A stretch of DNA of 64,000 nucleotides from Marinihelvus sp963695135 (GCA_963695135.1 CAVOGA010000003.1:186001-250000); one strand, 5' to 3'. Positions 1 to 9,850 are shown, counted from the first letter of the stretch. The notes: generated by a model not told the origin, from the sequence alone. Made by a program: numbers and translations.

Positions 1-641
1 TCCCCGTCCTCGAGCCAGATCACCCTCTGGCAGAGGCTTGCGACGGAGGCATCGTTGTGGGACACGTAAATCACCGACTGGTCCGAATTGATGCGCTCGC
101 GCATGGCCTGCTGGGCCTTGATCCGAAATGACCGGTCCCCCACGCCCAGGATCTCGTCGATCAGCAACAGGTCCGCCTGCATTTTCAGACCGATGGAGAA
201 ACCGAGACGGGCCCGCATACCGGTGGAATAGGTTTTCAAAGGCTGGTCAATGTAATCCTCAAGCTCGGCAAACTCGACGATTTCATCGTGCATGGCAAAC
301 GCCTCCTTGCGGGAAGCCCCCAGGAACATGCAGGAAATGACCAGGTTGTCGGAGCCCGAGAGCTGCTGGTCAAAACCCACATTCAGGGCCAGCAATGCAA
401 CACGGTCGCAATGCAGATGCAGCTGTCCCCGGTCAGGTTTGAAAATACCGGTAATCAATCGCAGCAGGGTGGATTTTCCGCACCCGTTCCTGCCGATCAG
501 CCCAAGCGTCTCACCTTCATGAACGCGGAAAGTAATGTCCCGCAGCGCCTCGATTTTCTTGCCGCCGTAAAACCCGATGCCCGTCGAGTAGGTAAAACCG
601 ACATGGTTGAGTTCCAGCAATAATTTCCTGTCGTTTCTCAT
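1..641 (-). CDS. wzt: Polysaccharide ABC exporter ATPase (Wzt type), 3' end missing
   Basis: ATP-binding subunit of an ABC-2 exporter that moves lipid-linked polysaccharide (O-antigen or capsule type) across the inner membrane. About 213 residues are readable before the window edge. They hold a Walker A GRNGCGKST near residue 50, a YSTGM signature near 141, Walker B LLLIDE near 161 and the switch histidine in SHN near 194. YSTGM instead of LSGGQ is typical of the Wzt/TagH/KpsT group. The ATG overlaps the stop of the permease gene by four bases (ATGA), so the two are translationally coupled. Whether a C-terminal carbohydrate-binding domain follows cannot be seen. Confidence 0.9.
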   Translation of the reverse strand, partial: MRNDRKLLLELNHVGFTYSTGIGFYGGKKIEALRDITFRVHEGETLGLIGRNGCGKSTLLRLITGIFKPDRGQLHLHCDRVALLALNVGFDQQLSGSDNLVISCMFLGASRKEAFAMHDEIVEFAELEDYIDQPLKTYSTGMRARLGFSIGLKMQADLLLIDEILGVGDRSFRIKAQQAMRERINSDQSVIYVSHNDASVASLCQRVIWLEDG

Positions 642-1417
642 TGCATCGCCAGTCGCGCGTAGGTGGTCTCCAGGCGCCGGAACACCAGCCCCATGATGGC
701 AATCAGGACGATGGAAACCGCGCAAATGACCAGCAGCGCACCCCAGTCCGGCGGCTGGCCGTCGAGCAGCACCTGGCGGTAGTTCTTGATGAGGTTGGCC
801 ATCGGGTTCATGAGAAACAGCTCCTGGTGCTGTTTGAGCAGCACGTCCTTGTAACTGTAAAACACGCCGGAGCCCCACATCAGCACGGTCAGCATGGTCG
901 TGATCAGGAACCGGAAATCGGGCACCAGCGGCACAATACCCGAGCAGACAACACCAACCGCGAGCGTGAACAGCGCCTGCGTCAGGATAACCGCCGGCAG
1001 ACCGAGCCAGGCAAGGGAGGGCTCGGCACCGAGGTACAGCAGGGAGCCCATCATCGCGATAAACACCACCATCTGTTTCACGAAATCCTGGCTGGTCGTG
1101 AGCAGCGGGAAAAACAGCTTCTGGATCGCAACCTGGTTGATCAGGCCCTTGTTGTCCAACAGGGACCGGGACGAGTTGCCGACGCTGCGGCTGAACCAGG
1201 AAAAAGCGACCTGGCCGCAGATCAGAAACAGCAGAAAGTTGTCTGTGCGGGTGTTCAGAAAAATGCCGAAGACCACGTACAGCGTCGTAACGTACAACAC
1301 CGGCTCCAGCAGCCACCAGAGATAACCCAGGTACGTACGGGACACCTCGGACCGCAGGTTGAACCTGAGCTTGGTGAAAAAGACTGCCCAGAACTGGCGT
1401 GAATTGACTGAAAGCAA
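638..1417 (-). CDS. wzm: Polysaccharide ABC exporter permease (Wzm type)
   Basis: ABC-2 type membrane subunit, 259 residues, the usual size for Wzm/TagG. About six hydrophobic segments are visible (near residues 35-60, 62-82, 110-130, 137-160, 168-185 and 222-245), preceded by an amphipathic N-terminus ending in a YLGYLWWLLEP motif characteristic of the family. The start chosen is TTG, with GGAGAG six bases upstream. It partners the ATPase encoded immediately downstream. The divergent glycosyltransferase genes suggest that the exported polymer is built by the neighbouring enzymes. Confidence 0.88.
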   Translation of the reverse strand: MLSVNSRQFWAVFFTKLRFNLRSEVSRTYLGYLWWLLEPVLYVTTLYVVFGIFLNTRTDNFLLFLICGQVAFSWFSRSVGNSSRSLLDNKGLINQVAIQKLFFPLLTTSQDFVKQMVVFIAMMGSLLYLGAEPSLAWLGLPAVILTQALFTLAVGVVCSGIVPLVPDFRFLITTMLTVLMWGSGVFYSYKDVLLKQHQELFLMNPMANLIKNYRQVLLDGQPPDWGALLVICAVSIVLIAIMGLVFRRLETTYARLAMQ

Positions 1418-1510
1418 GCCGGTCTCTCCGGAAAATGGCAGATCAGGACCAGCCGGGCTCCTGGTTCATGCCGCGACTGACCGGTGGCGAGTCCTACCGC
1501 CAAGCCCTTC

Positions 1511-1539
1511 ATTATCCCGCATTGACCGGGCCAGGTCAG
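1511..1539 (-). promoter_or_regulatory. Putative sigma-70 promoter of wzm-wzt
   Basis: On the minus strand a CTGACC -35 element and a GATAAT -10 element are separated by exactly 17 bases, placing the transcript start near 1504, about 87 bases before the wzm TTG. It lies in the divergent gap between wzm and the first glycosyltransferase gene. Prediction by eye only. Confidence 0.4.
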
Positions 1540-1575
1540 CCCCGCGGCATCCAGCCGGCGAACGCTTCGGCTATC

Positions 1576-2754
1576 ATGCGCAGGGAGTCCTGCCGGAACA
1601 ATGCTGTGACCACCGCAATGCTCTATGACTTCATGCTGGTTCCCGGCGGTGCAGAACGCCTGACACTGCACGCCCTGTCGCAGCACCCGGACTGGACCCT
1701 GATCACCGCCTTTACCGATGATTCGGCCTTCGAAGACTCCGCCCTTCCACTGGACCGGCTGCAGACGCTGACAAGCCTGAGCCGGCGCCAGGGCTGGCAA
1801 GTGCTGAAGGCCCTGCATGCCTTTGAACGGGCGGCACCTGCCCTGGCCTCCTTTGACCGGCTCCTGTTCAGCGGGGCCTATGCGCCGGCCGCGGTCAACG
1901 GCCGGGATGCCGGGGGCAATTTCTACTACTGCCATACACCGCCGCGTTTCGCCTATGACCTTGCGGACTGGTATCGACGCGCCGCGCGCCCCTGGCAGCG
2001 CCCGGCGCTGGACTGGCTGGCAGCAAGGGTCAGGGACCGTTTTTCGGGGGCGATGAAGCGCATGGACCGGGTAGCGGCGAATTCGGAAACGGTGCGCCAA
2101 CGCCTGCGGGACCATGTCGGGCTGGAACAGGTTGAAGTGATTCACCCGCCGGTCAGCACCGCCGAGTGGAACTGGCTCGGGCAAGAGGACTTTTTTCTGT
2201 CCACGGCCAGGCTGGAACCCTACAAGCGGGTCGACCTCATCATTGAGGCCTTCAAGGCCATGCCGGCGCAAAAACTGGTGGTGGCATCCGGGGGTTCACA
2301 GCAGGCCAAGCTGCAGCAACAGGCCGCCGGCCACCCGAACATCCGGTTTACCGGCTGGTGCAGCGACAGCGAAATCAAGCGGCTCACCGGTCAATGCCGC
2401 GCCACCATCTACCTGGCCAGGGACGAGGATTTCGGCATGTCGCCGGTGGAGTCCATGGCGGCCGGCAAGCCGGTCATTGGCGCGGCGGAAGGCGGCCTGC
2501 GGGAGACGGTCCTGTCCGGGGAGACCGGCCTGCTGCTCGATGCGGCGGTGATCGACGATTCCACATCGCTCATTGATGCCGTTGGCTGGATGAGCGAAAC
2601 ACGCGCCCGGGAAATGCGTGAAGCCTGCGAGAACCGGGCCGCAACATTTGACAGCGCGGTGTTTGACCGGCGCCTGGACGAGTTCCTGGCCGGCGCGCCG
2701 TTGACTGTTGGGCACCGAGGCTCCACCGATGACAGCCCCGGCGCAGACCGCTAA
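1576..2754 (+). CDS. Glycosyltransferase family 4
   Basis: GT-B fold glycosyltransferase of the GT4 (group 1) family, expected to transfer a sugar from a nucleotide donor during surface glycan assembly on the cytoplasmic face of the membrane. The N-terminal VPGGAERL motif marks the acceptor-domain glycine-rich loop. In the C-terminal half ARLEPYKRVDL is the donor-binding start, and EDFGMSPVESMAAGKPVIG is the EX7E region typical of retaining GT4 enzymes. The ORF is open further upstream, but homology-like sequence begins near VTTAMLYDF. ATG 1576 is chosen; GTG 1606 or ATG 1618 are possible. It overlaps the next gene. Confidence 0.82.
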   Translation: MRRESCRNNAVTTAMLYDFMLVPGGAERLTLHALSQHPDWTLITAFTDDSAFEDSALPLDRLQTLTSLSRRQGWQVLKALHAFERAAPALASFDRLLFSGAYAPAAVNGRDAGGNFYYCHTPPRFAYDLADWYRRAARPWQRPALDWLAARVRDRFSGAMKRMDRVAANSETVRQRLRDHVGLEQVEVIHPPVSTAEWNWLGQEDFFLSTARLEPYKRVDLIIEAFKAMPAQKLVVASGGSQQAKLQQQAAGHPNIRFTGWCSDSEIKRLTGQCRATIYLARDEDFGMSPVESMAAGKPVIGAAEGGLRETVLSGETGLLLDAAVIDDSTSLIDAVGWMSETRAREMREACENRAATFDSAVFDRRLDEFLAGAPLTVGHRGSTDDSPGADR

Positions 2755-3952
2755 AATACGGGGTCGCGCGTGCCGGAACCTCCTCTTGAGAATCCTTCAT
2801 ATCGGCAAATACTACGCACCCTTCAAGGGCGGCGTCGAAACCTATTTGCAGGACGCCCTGAAATCCCTGGCGACGCGCGGGTATGACTGCGTGGCGCTGG
2901 TTCACAACCATGCAGCGGGGCTGCACGCCCGGCATGAGGATCACGGCGCCGGGGCTGCGCAATGGCGCATCGTGCGCAGCGCCACCTGGACCACCGCCTT
3001 CTTCACACCCTTGAGCCCTGGCTTTCGGGGGGACCTGGCACGTTTGATCAGGACCTTCCACCCCGAGGTGATTCATGTCCATCTTCCCAACCCTTCCGCC
3101 TGCTGGCTCCTGACCCTCAGGTCGGCGGGGCGGATCCCGCTGGTGGTGCACTGGCATTCCGATGTGTTGACGGACCGGCAGGGGCCGCTCATGCGGCTGC
3201 TTTACCGGCTGTACCGACCCTGTGAACGCCGGCTGTTGCGCCGGGCGGGCGCCATCATCGCGACCTCCCGGCCCTATCTTGAAAGCAGCGACGCCTTGCG
3301 GGACCATCAGGACAAATGCCACGTGGTGCCCCTGGGCCTGGATCCGGACCGCTTAAACGGCAATGAGGCGCCGGCTGCCCGGGCGGAGGGGACCCGTTTC
3401 CGGGTGCTCGCGGTTGGGCGCCTGACCTACTACAAGGGCTTCGATATCCTGATACGCGCCATGGCAGACCTTCCCCATACCGAATTGACCCTCATCGGAC
3501 AGGGCAGTCTTGACCGGGAACTGGCCGGCCTGGCCCGGCAGTTGGGCGTTGCTGAACGGGTGCACTTTCTCGGCGGCGTCGATGACCAGGCGCTGAGAGA
3601 GCAGCTGAACCGGTGCGATTGCGTGTGCCTGCCGTCCATTGAGCGCACGGAGGCTTTCGGCCTGGTGCTGCTCGAGGCCATGGCGGCCGCCAGGCCGACA
3701 GTCGTCTCGCGGGTCAGCGGTTCCGGCATGACCTGGGTGGTCGAGGACGGCGTTACCGGCCTGCACACGGCGCCCGGGGACCCGCAAGCCCTGGCGGCCG
3801 CCCTGGAAACCCTGCGCAATGATCCGGAGCGGGCCCGTTCAATGGGACGCGCGGGCCGGCTGCGCTTCGACAAGCTATTCTCAATCGGCCCTTCGGTAGA
3901 TTCGCTGGTCGCGGTTTACCAGGGCGTGACGGCGCCGGGAGCCACCCGGTGA
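2729..3952 (+). CDS. Glycosyltransferase family 4
   Basis: Second GT4 enzyme of the locus. It begins with the family-typical RILHIGKYYAPFKGG (glycine-rich GGVE loop). It contains AVGRLTYYKGFDILI at the start of the nucleotide-sugar domain and the EX7E region ERTEAFGLVLLEAMA in the C-terminal half. ATG 2729 overlaps the end of the preceding gene. A TTG at 2786, directly before RILHIGKYY, would give a more typical N-terminus and cannot be excluded. The gene's stop overlaps the GTG of the following GT2 gene (GTGA), so at least these two genes are translationally coupled. Confidence 0.82.
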   Translation: MTAPAQTAKIRGRACRNLLLRILHIGKYYAPFKGGVETYLQDALKSLATRGYDCVALVHNHAAGLHARHEDHGAGAAQWRIVRSATWTTAFFTPLSPGFRGDLARLIRTFHPEVIHVHLPNPSACWLLTLRSAGRIPLVVHWHSDVLTDRQGPLMRLLYRLYRPCERRLLRRAGAIIATSRPYLESSDALRDHQDKCHVVPLGLDPDRLNGNEAPAARAEGTRFRVLAVGRLTYYKGFDILIRAMADLPHTELTLIGQGSLDRELAGLARQLGVAERVHFLGGVDDQALREQLNRCDCVCLPSIERTEAFGLVLLEAMAAARPTVVSRVSGSGMTWVVEDGVTGLHTAPGDPQALAAALETLRNDPERARSMGRAGRLRFDKLFSIGPSVDSLVAVYQGVTAPGATR

Positions 3953-4644
3953 TCCAGCGGGGTCCCAATGTGAACGGCATCGTGATCATGCCGGCCTTCA
4001 ATGAACAGCGCGATATCAGCGCCGTGGTGCGGGAGGTTCGCCGTGTTTCCCCGCTGGACATCCTGGTGGTGGATGACTGCAGCACGGATCAGACCATGGA
4101 CGAGGCCCGTGCGGCCGGCGCCCTGGTCATGAGCCTGTCCCAGAACCTCGGCGCCTGGGGGGCGATCCAGGCAGGACTGCGTTACGCCTGTCAGAAGAAC
4201 TATGACTTCGCCATGACCATGGATGCGGACGGACAGCACGAGCCGGCCTGGATCAATGAGCTGTTTGCGCCGGTGGTGGCAAACCAGGCCGATGTCTCTA
4301 TCGGTTGTGACACGCGCCGCGGGTCGAAGCTCCGCAAGATTGCCTGGGTCATGCTCAAGCTGACGTCCGGCCTGAAAATGGAGGACATCACTTCCGGCTT
4401 TCGCGTATACAACCGGCGCGCCATGGAACTGCTGTCCGGCCGCGACGCCACGCTCCTTGAATACCAGGACGTGGGCGTACTGGTGCTGCTGAATAATGCG
4501 GGTCTGCGCATCCGGGATGTTGACGTTACAATGTTGCCGAGGACGAGCGGCACCTCCCGGGTTTACAGTTCCTGGTTCGTGGTTGCCTACTACATGGTCC
4601 ACACGCTGCTGCTGGGAATCAGCAAGCGATTTTCAGCCCGCTGA
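3949..4644 (+). CDS. Glycosyltransferase family 2 (DPM1-like)
   Basis: GT-A fold enzyme resembling dolichyl/polyprenyl-phosphate mannosyl- or glucosyltransferases. It has MPAFNEQRDI at the start, VVDDCSTDQT for nucleotide binding near residue 43, and MDADGQHEP with the DxD metal motif near residue 90. It is 231 residues long and lacks C-terminal membrane segments, as in the soluble DPM1 group. It starts at GTG 3949, overlapping the upstream stop; a second in-frame GTG at 3970 would begin right before NGIVIMPAF. The adjacent DUF2304 gene is a very common partner. Likely role: loading a sugar onto polyprenyl phosphate for a periplasmic GT-C enzyme. Confidence 0.82.
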   Translation: MIQRGPNVNGIVIMPAFNEQRDISAVVREVRRVSPLDILVVDDCSTDQTMDEARAAGALVMSLSQNLGAWGAIQAGLRYACQKNYDFAMTMDADGQHEPAWINELFAPVVANQADVSIGCDTRRGSKLRKIAWVMLKLTSGLKMEDITSGFRVYNRRAMELLSGRDATLLEYQDVGVLVLLNNAGLRIRDVDVTMLPRTSGTSRVYSSWFVVAYYMVHTLLLGISKRFSAR

Positions 4645-4683
4645 AGCGGTCGTCCTCCACGTGATCACAGGAGCGCAGAGCAA

Positions 4684-5064
4684 ATGATTTCCCTGGTCTC
4701 CGGCGTCATTGGTATCGCAGCTGCAATTGCCATTTTTTTGCTGATCCGCAAGGACCACCTGCGCGTGCGTTTTGGACTCTGGTGGATCATGGTCGCGCTG
4801 GCTTTCATGTTCCTGGGACTGTTCCCCACACTCTTCGATGCCCTGGCGGCCATGCTGGGCATCGCCAGTGGTCCGATACTGGCGCTTACCATTGGCCTGA
4901 GCCTGCTGATGATCAAGGTGCTGACCCAGGATATCGCCCGCTCCAATAACGAGGCGCGAATCATCCGCCTGGTGCAGCGAATCGCGATTCTGGAAGCGGA
5001 CCTGGAGCAGCTCCGGAAGCCGGCGGGCAAGCCGGATACGGGCCCGGATCCCCGTGAGCCCTGA
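4684..5064 (+). CDS. DUF2304 small membrane protein
   Basis: A 126-residue protein with three hydrophobic stretches (about residues 3-20, 33-55 and 60-80) followed by a charged helix, matching the DUF2304 layout. Members of this family usually sit next to DPM1-like GT2 genes, as here, and are thought to be accessory subunits of polyprenyl-phosphate glycosyltransferases; no reaction is established. It lies about 40 bases after the GT2 stop and probably belongs to the same transcript. Confidence 0.75.
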   Translation: MISLVSGVIGIAAAIAIFLLIRKDHLRVRFGLWWIMVALAFMFLGLFPTLFDALAAMLGIASGPILALTIGLSLLMIKVLTQDIARSNNEARIIRLVQRIAILEADLEQLRKPAGKPDTGPDPREP

Positions 5065-5086
5065 GCAGACGCTCCATCCTGTCTGA

Positions 5087-7693
5087 ATGGCCGCGGCACT
5101 GACCCTGATCGCAGGACTTGTCATTCCCTGGGTCGCCGGATATTTCTGCCTGCGCGCCTTGCAAAGGTCCGCGGCAGAACCCGGCCAGGTGCTGATTGCC
5201 CTGTCCGCGGGCGCGCTGCTGGGCCACCTGGCGGTCGCACTGTTACTGATGCTGCAAAACGCGCTGCTGGGATCGGTCGGCCTGTGGTTGCCCCTGGGGC
5301 TGCTGGCATTGACCGCGGCCACCGGGGCCTGGCTTCAGGCACGGCAATCCGCACCCGCGCTGCCCCCGCCGGACACCGGCTCGATGCGCGGGCCCGCCCG
5401 CTGGGCGGTATTCCTGCTGGCTGCCGGAATCGCGGTTCACCTGGCATACTCCCTGGTGGAGCTATTGACCCAGCCGCTGTTCCCATGGGACGCCTGGACC
5501 GTCTGGGCCTACCGGGCCAAGGCCTGGTTCTTCGATGGCTCCCTGACGCCCATGATGGACAGCACGGACTGGATGCTCACCGCGGAGCCCTTCCGCTACG
5601 CATCAATCGCCATTAACTACCCCTATCTTCCCTCCCTGATGCACCTCTGGGCCGCCCTCGCCCTGGGAACCTGGCACGAGGCCCTGATCAACCTTCCGGT
5701 CTTCAGCTGCGCGCTGGCGATCGCCCTGGGCGTGGCCGGCGCCGTCCGCCGTGCGGGCGGATCAGGCGTGGTGAGCCTGGGCGCGGTGTATCTGCTCCTG
5801 TCCGTGCCGTTAATGGGCGCTCACAGCGCCCTGGGCGGCTATGGCGACATCTGGATGGCAGGCTTTGCCGGCATCGGCATGACCTTATTGCTGTGCGGCC
5901 TGCTGCTGAAGGATCGCCTCCTGCAAGTACTCGGCGGATTGCTGCTGCTTGCCGGCTGCATGGTCAAGGTGGAGGGCACCGTGTGGCTGGCGGCGGCGCT
6001 GGGCATCCTTGTTCTTACCGGGCTCTCGGGCAAGCAGCTGGCGCTGCTGCTCACGGGCGCCCTGGCCTTGGCCACCGTTGGCGCGCTCACGGGCCTGACC
6101 TGGGTCGAACTGCCCCTGATCGGTGAACTGGGCTACCGGGACGGCGTCTTGCTGATACCGATGCGCGAGGGGGTCAGCATCGGCGTGCAGGACGTGGGTG
6201 GCGCCTACCTGGTTAACGCGTTTGTGCTGGACAGCTGGCACCTGCTCTGGCCCCTGGTACTGGTCGCGGCAGGGTTCCTGGTGGTGTGTGAACAGGGGTC
6301 ATTGCGCAGGCTGGCATTGGCCTTTTTTGCCGTGTTCACCGGCACCCAGCTGGTGATATTTGGCCTGAGTTCGCAGGGTGAGTGGGCCCGCGACTACACG
6401 GCAATCAATCGCCTGCCCCTGCACATGCTCCCGGCGATTGTATTTCTATTGGCCATGGCCATTGAGCAGCGCCGCCCCGCCCTGCTGGCGTGGCTGGCAA
6501 TACCCCGAACCCGCCGGGCCCTGCTCATCGGCCTGGCGCGTGGCGACCGTGATCGGCTGCGCAGGTGTCATCGCCTGGCAAGCCGGCAGCCAGGGCTTTG
6601 CACCGGCCGAGCGCAAGGCGATCCAGACCGCGGACCTGGGGTTTGTGCTCGGCGCGGGTGAAGACGGCGGACGACCTGATCCGGGTCGAGCGTTACCAGG
6701 ACGGCATTGCACTGCTCTCCTCAGGCCCCGTTTCCGTCGATGCGGAACGCTTATTCCTGCTCAGTTACACGCTGAGTTTCGACGAGGATATCGTCAGTCT
6801 TGACCAGGCGCCGGCGTTTTTCTGGCGCCGGGCCGACCAGCTGCGCGAGGTCTCGCGCGTTACCCTGGACAGCTCCGGGTTTGCCGACCTCTCGCAATCG
6901 GAAGACTGGCGCGGCGACATTGTTGAATTCGGCTTTTTCTTCGTTGAAAACCGGGGCGAACCTGCGGAAATCGGATCGGTGGCGCTTGAAGGGGCCGGAC
7001 TTGCGAGCACGCTGCGGCAGATTCCGCGGCAATGGCTGAGCTATCCCGGCTGGTCGCAGACGTCCAGTAACTGGATTCCGGGCGGCGCTTACGAGCAGGT
7101 GCTGCACCTGCCCGTCGCTGGTCTTGCTGGTGGCCCTGCTCGGCGCTGTCCTTGGCTGGTTGCTGGCGGGAAGAACCCGGCTACTGCAGTTCACCCTGGT
7201 TTGCCTGCTGGCGGGCTGGCTGGTGCTCGACGCGCGCTGGTTGCTGGAGCGCAGCTGGCAGGCGCGGCTCTCCATCGGGCAGTTGACCGGCATGTCGGTA
7301 GACGAACGTATCGCCGACGGTGAGCAAGGGAAGTATTACGCCTACCTGCAGCGTCTCCTGGCCGAAGAACTCGGCGTCACCCCGGCGCGGATTGTCATCA
7401 TTCCCGACCCCGCGGAACCTGCCTACTTCGGACTGCGCTCGCGCTATCAACTGCTGCCCCACGCGGCGCTGCTGCGCCCCACGCTGCCCGTGGATGAGCA
7501 GTTGCGTACCCTCGATTACGTCTTGTTCCTGGGGGATTACACCGATGGAGACCCCCTCGCCCGGCTTGGTGAGCCGGCAGCGCAGCGCTGGCAGCGCCTC
7601 AGGATCGACAGCCCGGACGCAAGACGCCGGCTGCGCCTGGTCGATGAGAGTGTTGAGGGAACACTGTTTCGCGTCGAACCCGGCGCCAATTAG
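5087..7693 (+). CDS. Large polytopic membrane protein, GT-C-like (frame broken)
   Basis: Reads as one protein of about 868 residues if three single-base insertions are removed (near 6530, 6670 and 7115). Each segment continues the previous one sensibly across the breaks. The N-terminal 480 residues hold about twelve hydrophobic helices. A first loop carries WDAWTVWAYRAKAWF, an acidic/aromatic motif reminiscent of GT-C enzymes that take polyprenyl-phosphate sugars. A soluble stretch (about residues 520-670) is followed by more hydrophobic helices and a soluble C-terminus. Placed after a DPM1-like GT2 and DUF2304, it is a plausible periplasmic glycosyltransferase, but the family is not certain. 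Confidence 0.6.
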
Positions 7694-7731
7694 GCACTGA
7701 CCCCGGAACGTGCCGGCTCGCGACGCCAGGC

Positions 7732-8880
7732 TTACAGAGCGCTCAATCGACCCGCGGCATTGGCCAGGGTCTCATCATCCTTGGCGAAGCAAAAACGCAC
7801 GACCTGCTGCGGTCGGGGCTCGGCGGAAAACACCGAAACCGGAATCGCCGCTACACCGATATCCCGGGTCAGCCACTCACAGAAAGCCATATCATCCGCC
7901 CCGCTTACCGCGCTGTAGTCGGCCAGCTGAAAATAGGTGCCTTCGCAGGGCAACAGCTGCAGCGCCGATTGGTGCATCAGCTGCCTGAAGAGATCACGCT
8001 TCTCCGCGTAGAAGGCGCCCAGACCGAGGTGGTGCTCCGGCAGCGCCTCGAGCACATCGGCCAGCGCATACTGCAACGGGGCGTTCGCACTGAAATTGGT
8101 GAACTGGTGGATACGCAGGAACTCGGACATGATGCGCGGCGGCGCAATGGCGTAACCCAGCCGCCACCCGGTCGCATGGTAGGTCTTGCCGAACGAGGAT
8201 ACGACAACGGCACGCTCCCGGAGTTGCGGGTAGCGCAGCAGGCTCAGGTGCTGCTGCCCGTCAAACACGATGTGCTCGTAGACCTCGTCCGCCAATACAA
8301 ACAGGGGATGGCGCTCCAGCAGTGACTGCAAGGCATCAATATCGGACTGTTGCCAGGCGGTCCCGCTCGGGTTGTGCGGTGTATTGACGATAATCAGGCG
8401 GGTGCGGTCCGTGATGGCCGCCTCGATCCGCTGCCAGTCCGGCCGGAAGTCCTTGCTCAGCGGCACGTGGACCGGAACACCGCGATTGAGCCGCACGCAG
8501 GGGTCATAGCAGTCATAGGCCGGGTCGAGTATCAGGACCTCATCGCCGGGATGAACCATGACTGCGATCGCCGTGGACAGCGCCTCCGTCGCGCCGGGGG
8601 TCACGCAGATGTCGGCGGCCGGGTCCGGCCGATGGCCGTACAGGGCGTCCACTTTTGCTGAAATCGCCTCCAGCAAGCGGGGAATTCCCGCCAGCGGGGA
8701 GTACTGGTTGTGGCCGTTGTTCATGTGCCAGGCCGCCCGGTCGCGCAGTAACTGGGGGCCTTCAAAATCCGGAAAACCCTGGGAAAGGTTGATGGCCCCG
8801 TGCGCCTGCGCAAGGCGGGACATCACGGTAAAAATGGTCGTGCCAAAGCCGGGTAACCTGGATTCCAGGGTGGGGATCAT
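7732..8880 (-). CDS. ybdL: Methionine aminotransferase, PLP-dependent
   Basis: Fold-type I class I aminotransferase, 382 residues, very close in layout to E. coli YbdL. YbdL prefers methionine with 2-oxo acids and is related to kynurenine aminotransferases. Visible landmarks are NLSQGFPDFEGP at the substrate entry, NQYSPLAG, GATEAL for phosphate contacts, NTPHNPSGT, DEVYEH with the pyridoxal-contacting Asp, and SSFGKTYHATGWRLGY containing the Schiff-base lysine. The ATG is preceded by GAGGAG eight bases upstream. It ends convergently with the polysaccharide locus. A role in methionine salvage is the family inference. Confidence 0.93.
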   Translation of the reverse strand: MIPTLESRLPGFGTTIFTVMSRLAQAHGAINLSQGFPDFEGPQLLRDRAAWHMNNGHNQYSPLAGIPRLLEAISAKVDALYGHRPDPAADICVTPGATEALSTAIAVMVHPGDEVLILDPAYDCYDPCVRLNRGVPVHVPLSKDFRPDWQRIEAAITDRTRLIIVNTPHNPSGTAWQQSDIDALQSLLERHPLFVLADEVYEHIVFDGQQHLSLLRYPQLRERAVVVSSFGKTYHATGWRLGYAIAPPRIMSEFLRIHQFTNFSANAPLQYALADVLEALPEHHLGLGAFYAEKRDLFRQLMHQSALQLLPCEGTYFQLADYSAVSGADDMAFCEWLTRDIGVAAIPVSVFSAEPRPQQVVRFCFAKDDETLANAAGRLSAL

Positions 8881-8891
8881 TGCCGGGCTCC

Positions 8892-9647
8892 TCAGTCTAT
8901 CCAGGGGTCGACGGCGACTGCGCCGATCACGCGCGCCGATTCGGGGTCGATAATCGCCGCATAGTCTTCCCGTTTGCCCGGCATGGGCACAAACAGGGCG
9001 GTCTCCGGTGTCAGGTCAAGCCTTCGGGAGGCCCGCGTGACAGCCTGTTTCGCGCCGGGCCGCTGGTCCACCAGTTCAGACAGCGGACGGGCGCGGGCCA
9101 GGATCGCTTCCCTGCCCGTTGCCAGCGGCAGCCAGAACTCCGGGCGGCGCTCCAGGTCGGGCTGGCCGCGAAACAACACGCTGTCCTGGAACGCCTGGAA
9201 CGCCTCGCCCATCGGCATTTCCGCAAAGGCGTAGACCGGCTCGCCCGGCCGGTCCTCGCCAAAACCGCTCATGCCCGCACGTTCAAAATCCACATCCTTG
9301 GCCGCCAGCGGAACATAGCGGTCAACGGCGAACACCACGTAGGCGGGCCGTTCACTGTGAATGGCGTAAACCCCGTACACCAGCGCCGCCAGCTGGACGC
9401 AGGCAATCACCGTGAGGTCAAATTTCAAGCCCTTCTTGTTGGGACGGTAGACAATGAAGGTAAGGATGGGACCCAGGACCAGGTCAACGCCAATCAGCAC
9501 GGCAATGATGTGTGCCGTGTCCTGGACGCGGAAAAACGGACCGGGAAACCACCAGAAATAAATCAGCAGAAAAATGGGCAGCAAGACCGCGAAACTCAGC
9601 CCAAGGTGGACCAGCCAGGCCCGGGTCTTGACGGACAGGTTTTTCAC
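8892..9647 (-). CDS. TfpX/TfpZ-type type IV pilin accessory protein
   Basis: Membrane protein of about 251 residues with three predicted N-terminal membrane helices (FWWFPGPFF loop, then GVDLVLGPILTFIVY, then the AALVYGVYAIH region) and a soluble periplasmic C-terminal half. This matches TfpX/TfpZ accessory proteins that stabilise type IV pilin and help it assemble. GTG 9647 is chosen over a longer reading because AGGAG lies nine bases before it. It lies eleven bases before ybdL on the same strand. No pilin gene is in the window, which is unusual for this family. Confidence 0.72.
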   Translation of the reverse strand: MKNLSVKTRAWLVHLGLSFAVLLPIFLLIYFWWFPGPFFRVQDTAHIIAVLIGVDLVLGPILTFIVYRPNKKGLKFDLTVIACVQLAALVYGVYAIHSERPAYVVFAVDRYVPLAAKDVDFERAGMSGFGEDRPGEPVYAFAEMPMGEAFQAFQDSVLFRGQPDLERRPEFWLPLATGREAILARARPLSELVDQRPGAKQAVTRASRRLDLTPETALFVPMPGKREDYAAIIDPESARVIGAVAVDPWID

Positions 9648-9718
9648 GGCAGCGTTCTCCTCAGATACATGACGAAGGTAGCGCACATTAACGAATCCGA
9701 ACAGATGACCATGAGCTA

Positions 9719-9747
9719 TTGATTTTCAGAGAGTTGCAGCGTATAAC
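9719..9747 (+). promoter_or_regulatory. Putative sigma-70 promoter of small membrane protein gene
   Basis: TTGATT and TATAAC are separated by 17 bases, a near-consensus pair giving a start near 9754 and a leader of about 97 bases before the ATG at 9851. The leader contains the GACAAG repeat cluster. By-eye prediction. Confidence 0.5.
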
Positions 9748-9770
9748 TTAAGCAGATTGTTACATTATTT

Positions 9771-9797
9771 GACAAGGACTTGTCACCTTTGGACAAG
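9771..9797. repeat. Cluster of three GACAAG/CTTGTC half sites
   Basis: GACAAG at 9771-9776, its reverse complement CTTGTC at 9779-9784 and GACAAG again at 9792-9797. The first two form the palindrome GACAAGGACTTGTC; the last two could form a six-base-pair RNA hairpin with a seven-base loop. They sit just downstream of the predicted start of transcription, where an operator or leader hairpin would be expected. No known regulator is recognised. Confidence 0.4.
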
Positions 9798-9850
9798 GCG
9801 GCCCGCGCCTGTTGTGAGACGCTGAAGGCCAACCCAGGGAGGATCTAGCC

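Noticed and set aside
9769..9797. TTGACA as a -35 element for the small membrane protein gene
   Set aside because: No acceptable -10 lies 16-18 bases downstream, while a much better promoter is present 50 bases upstream.
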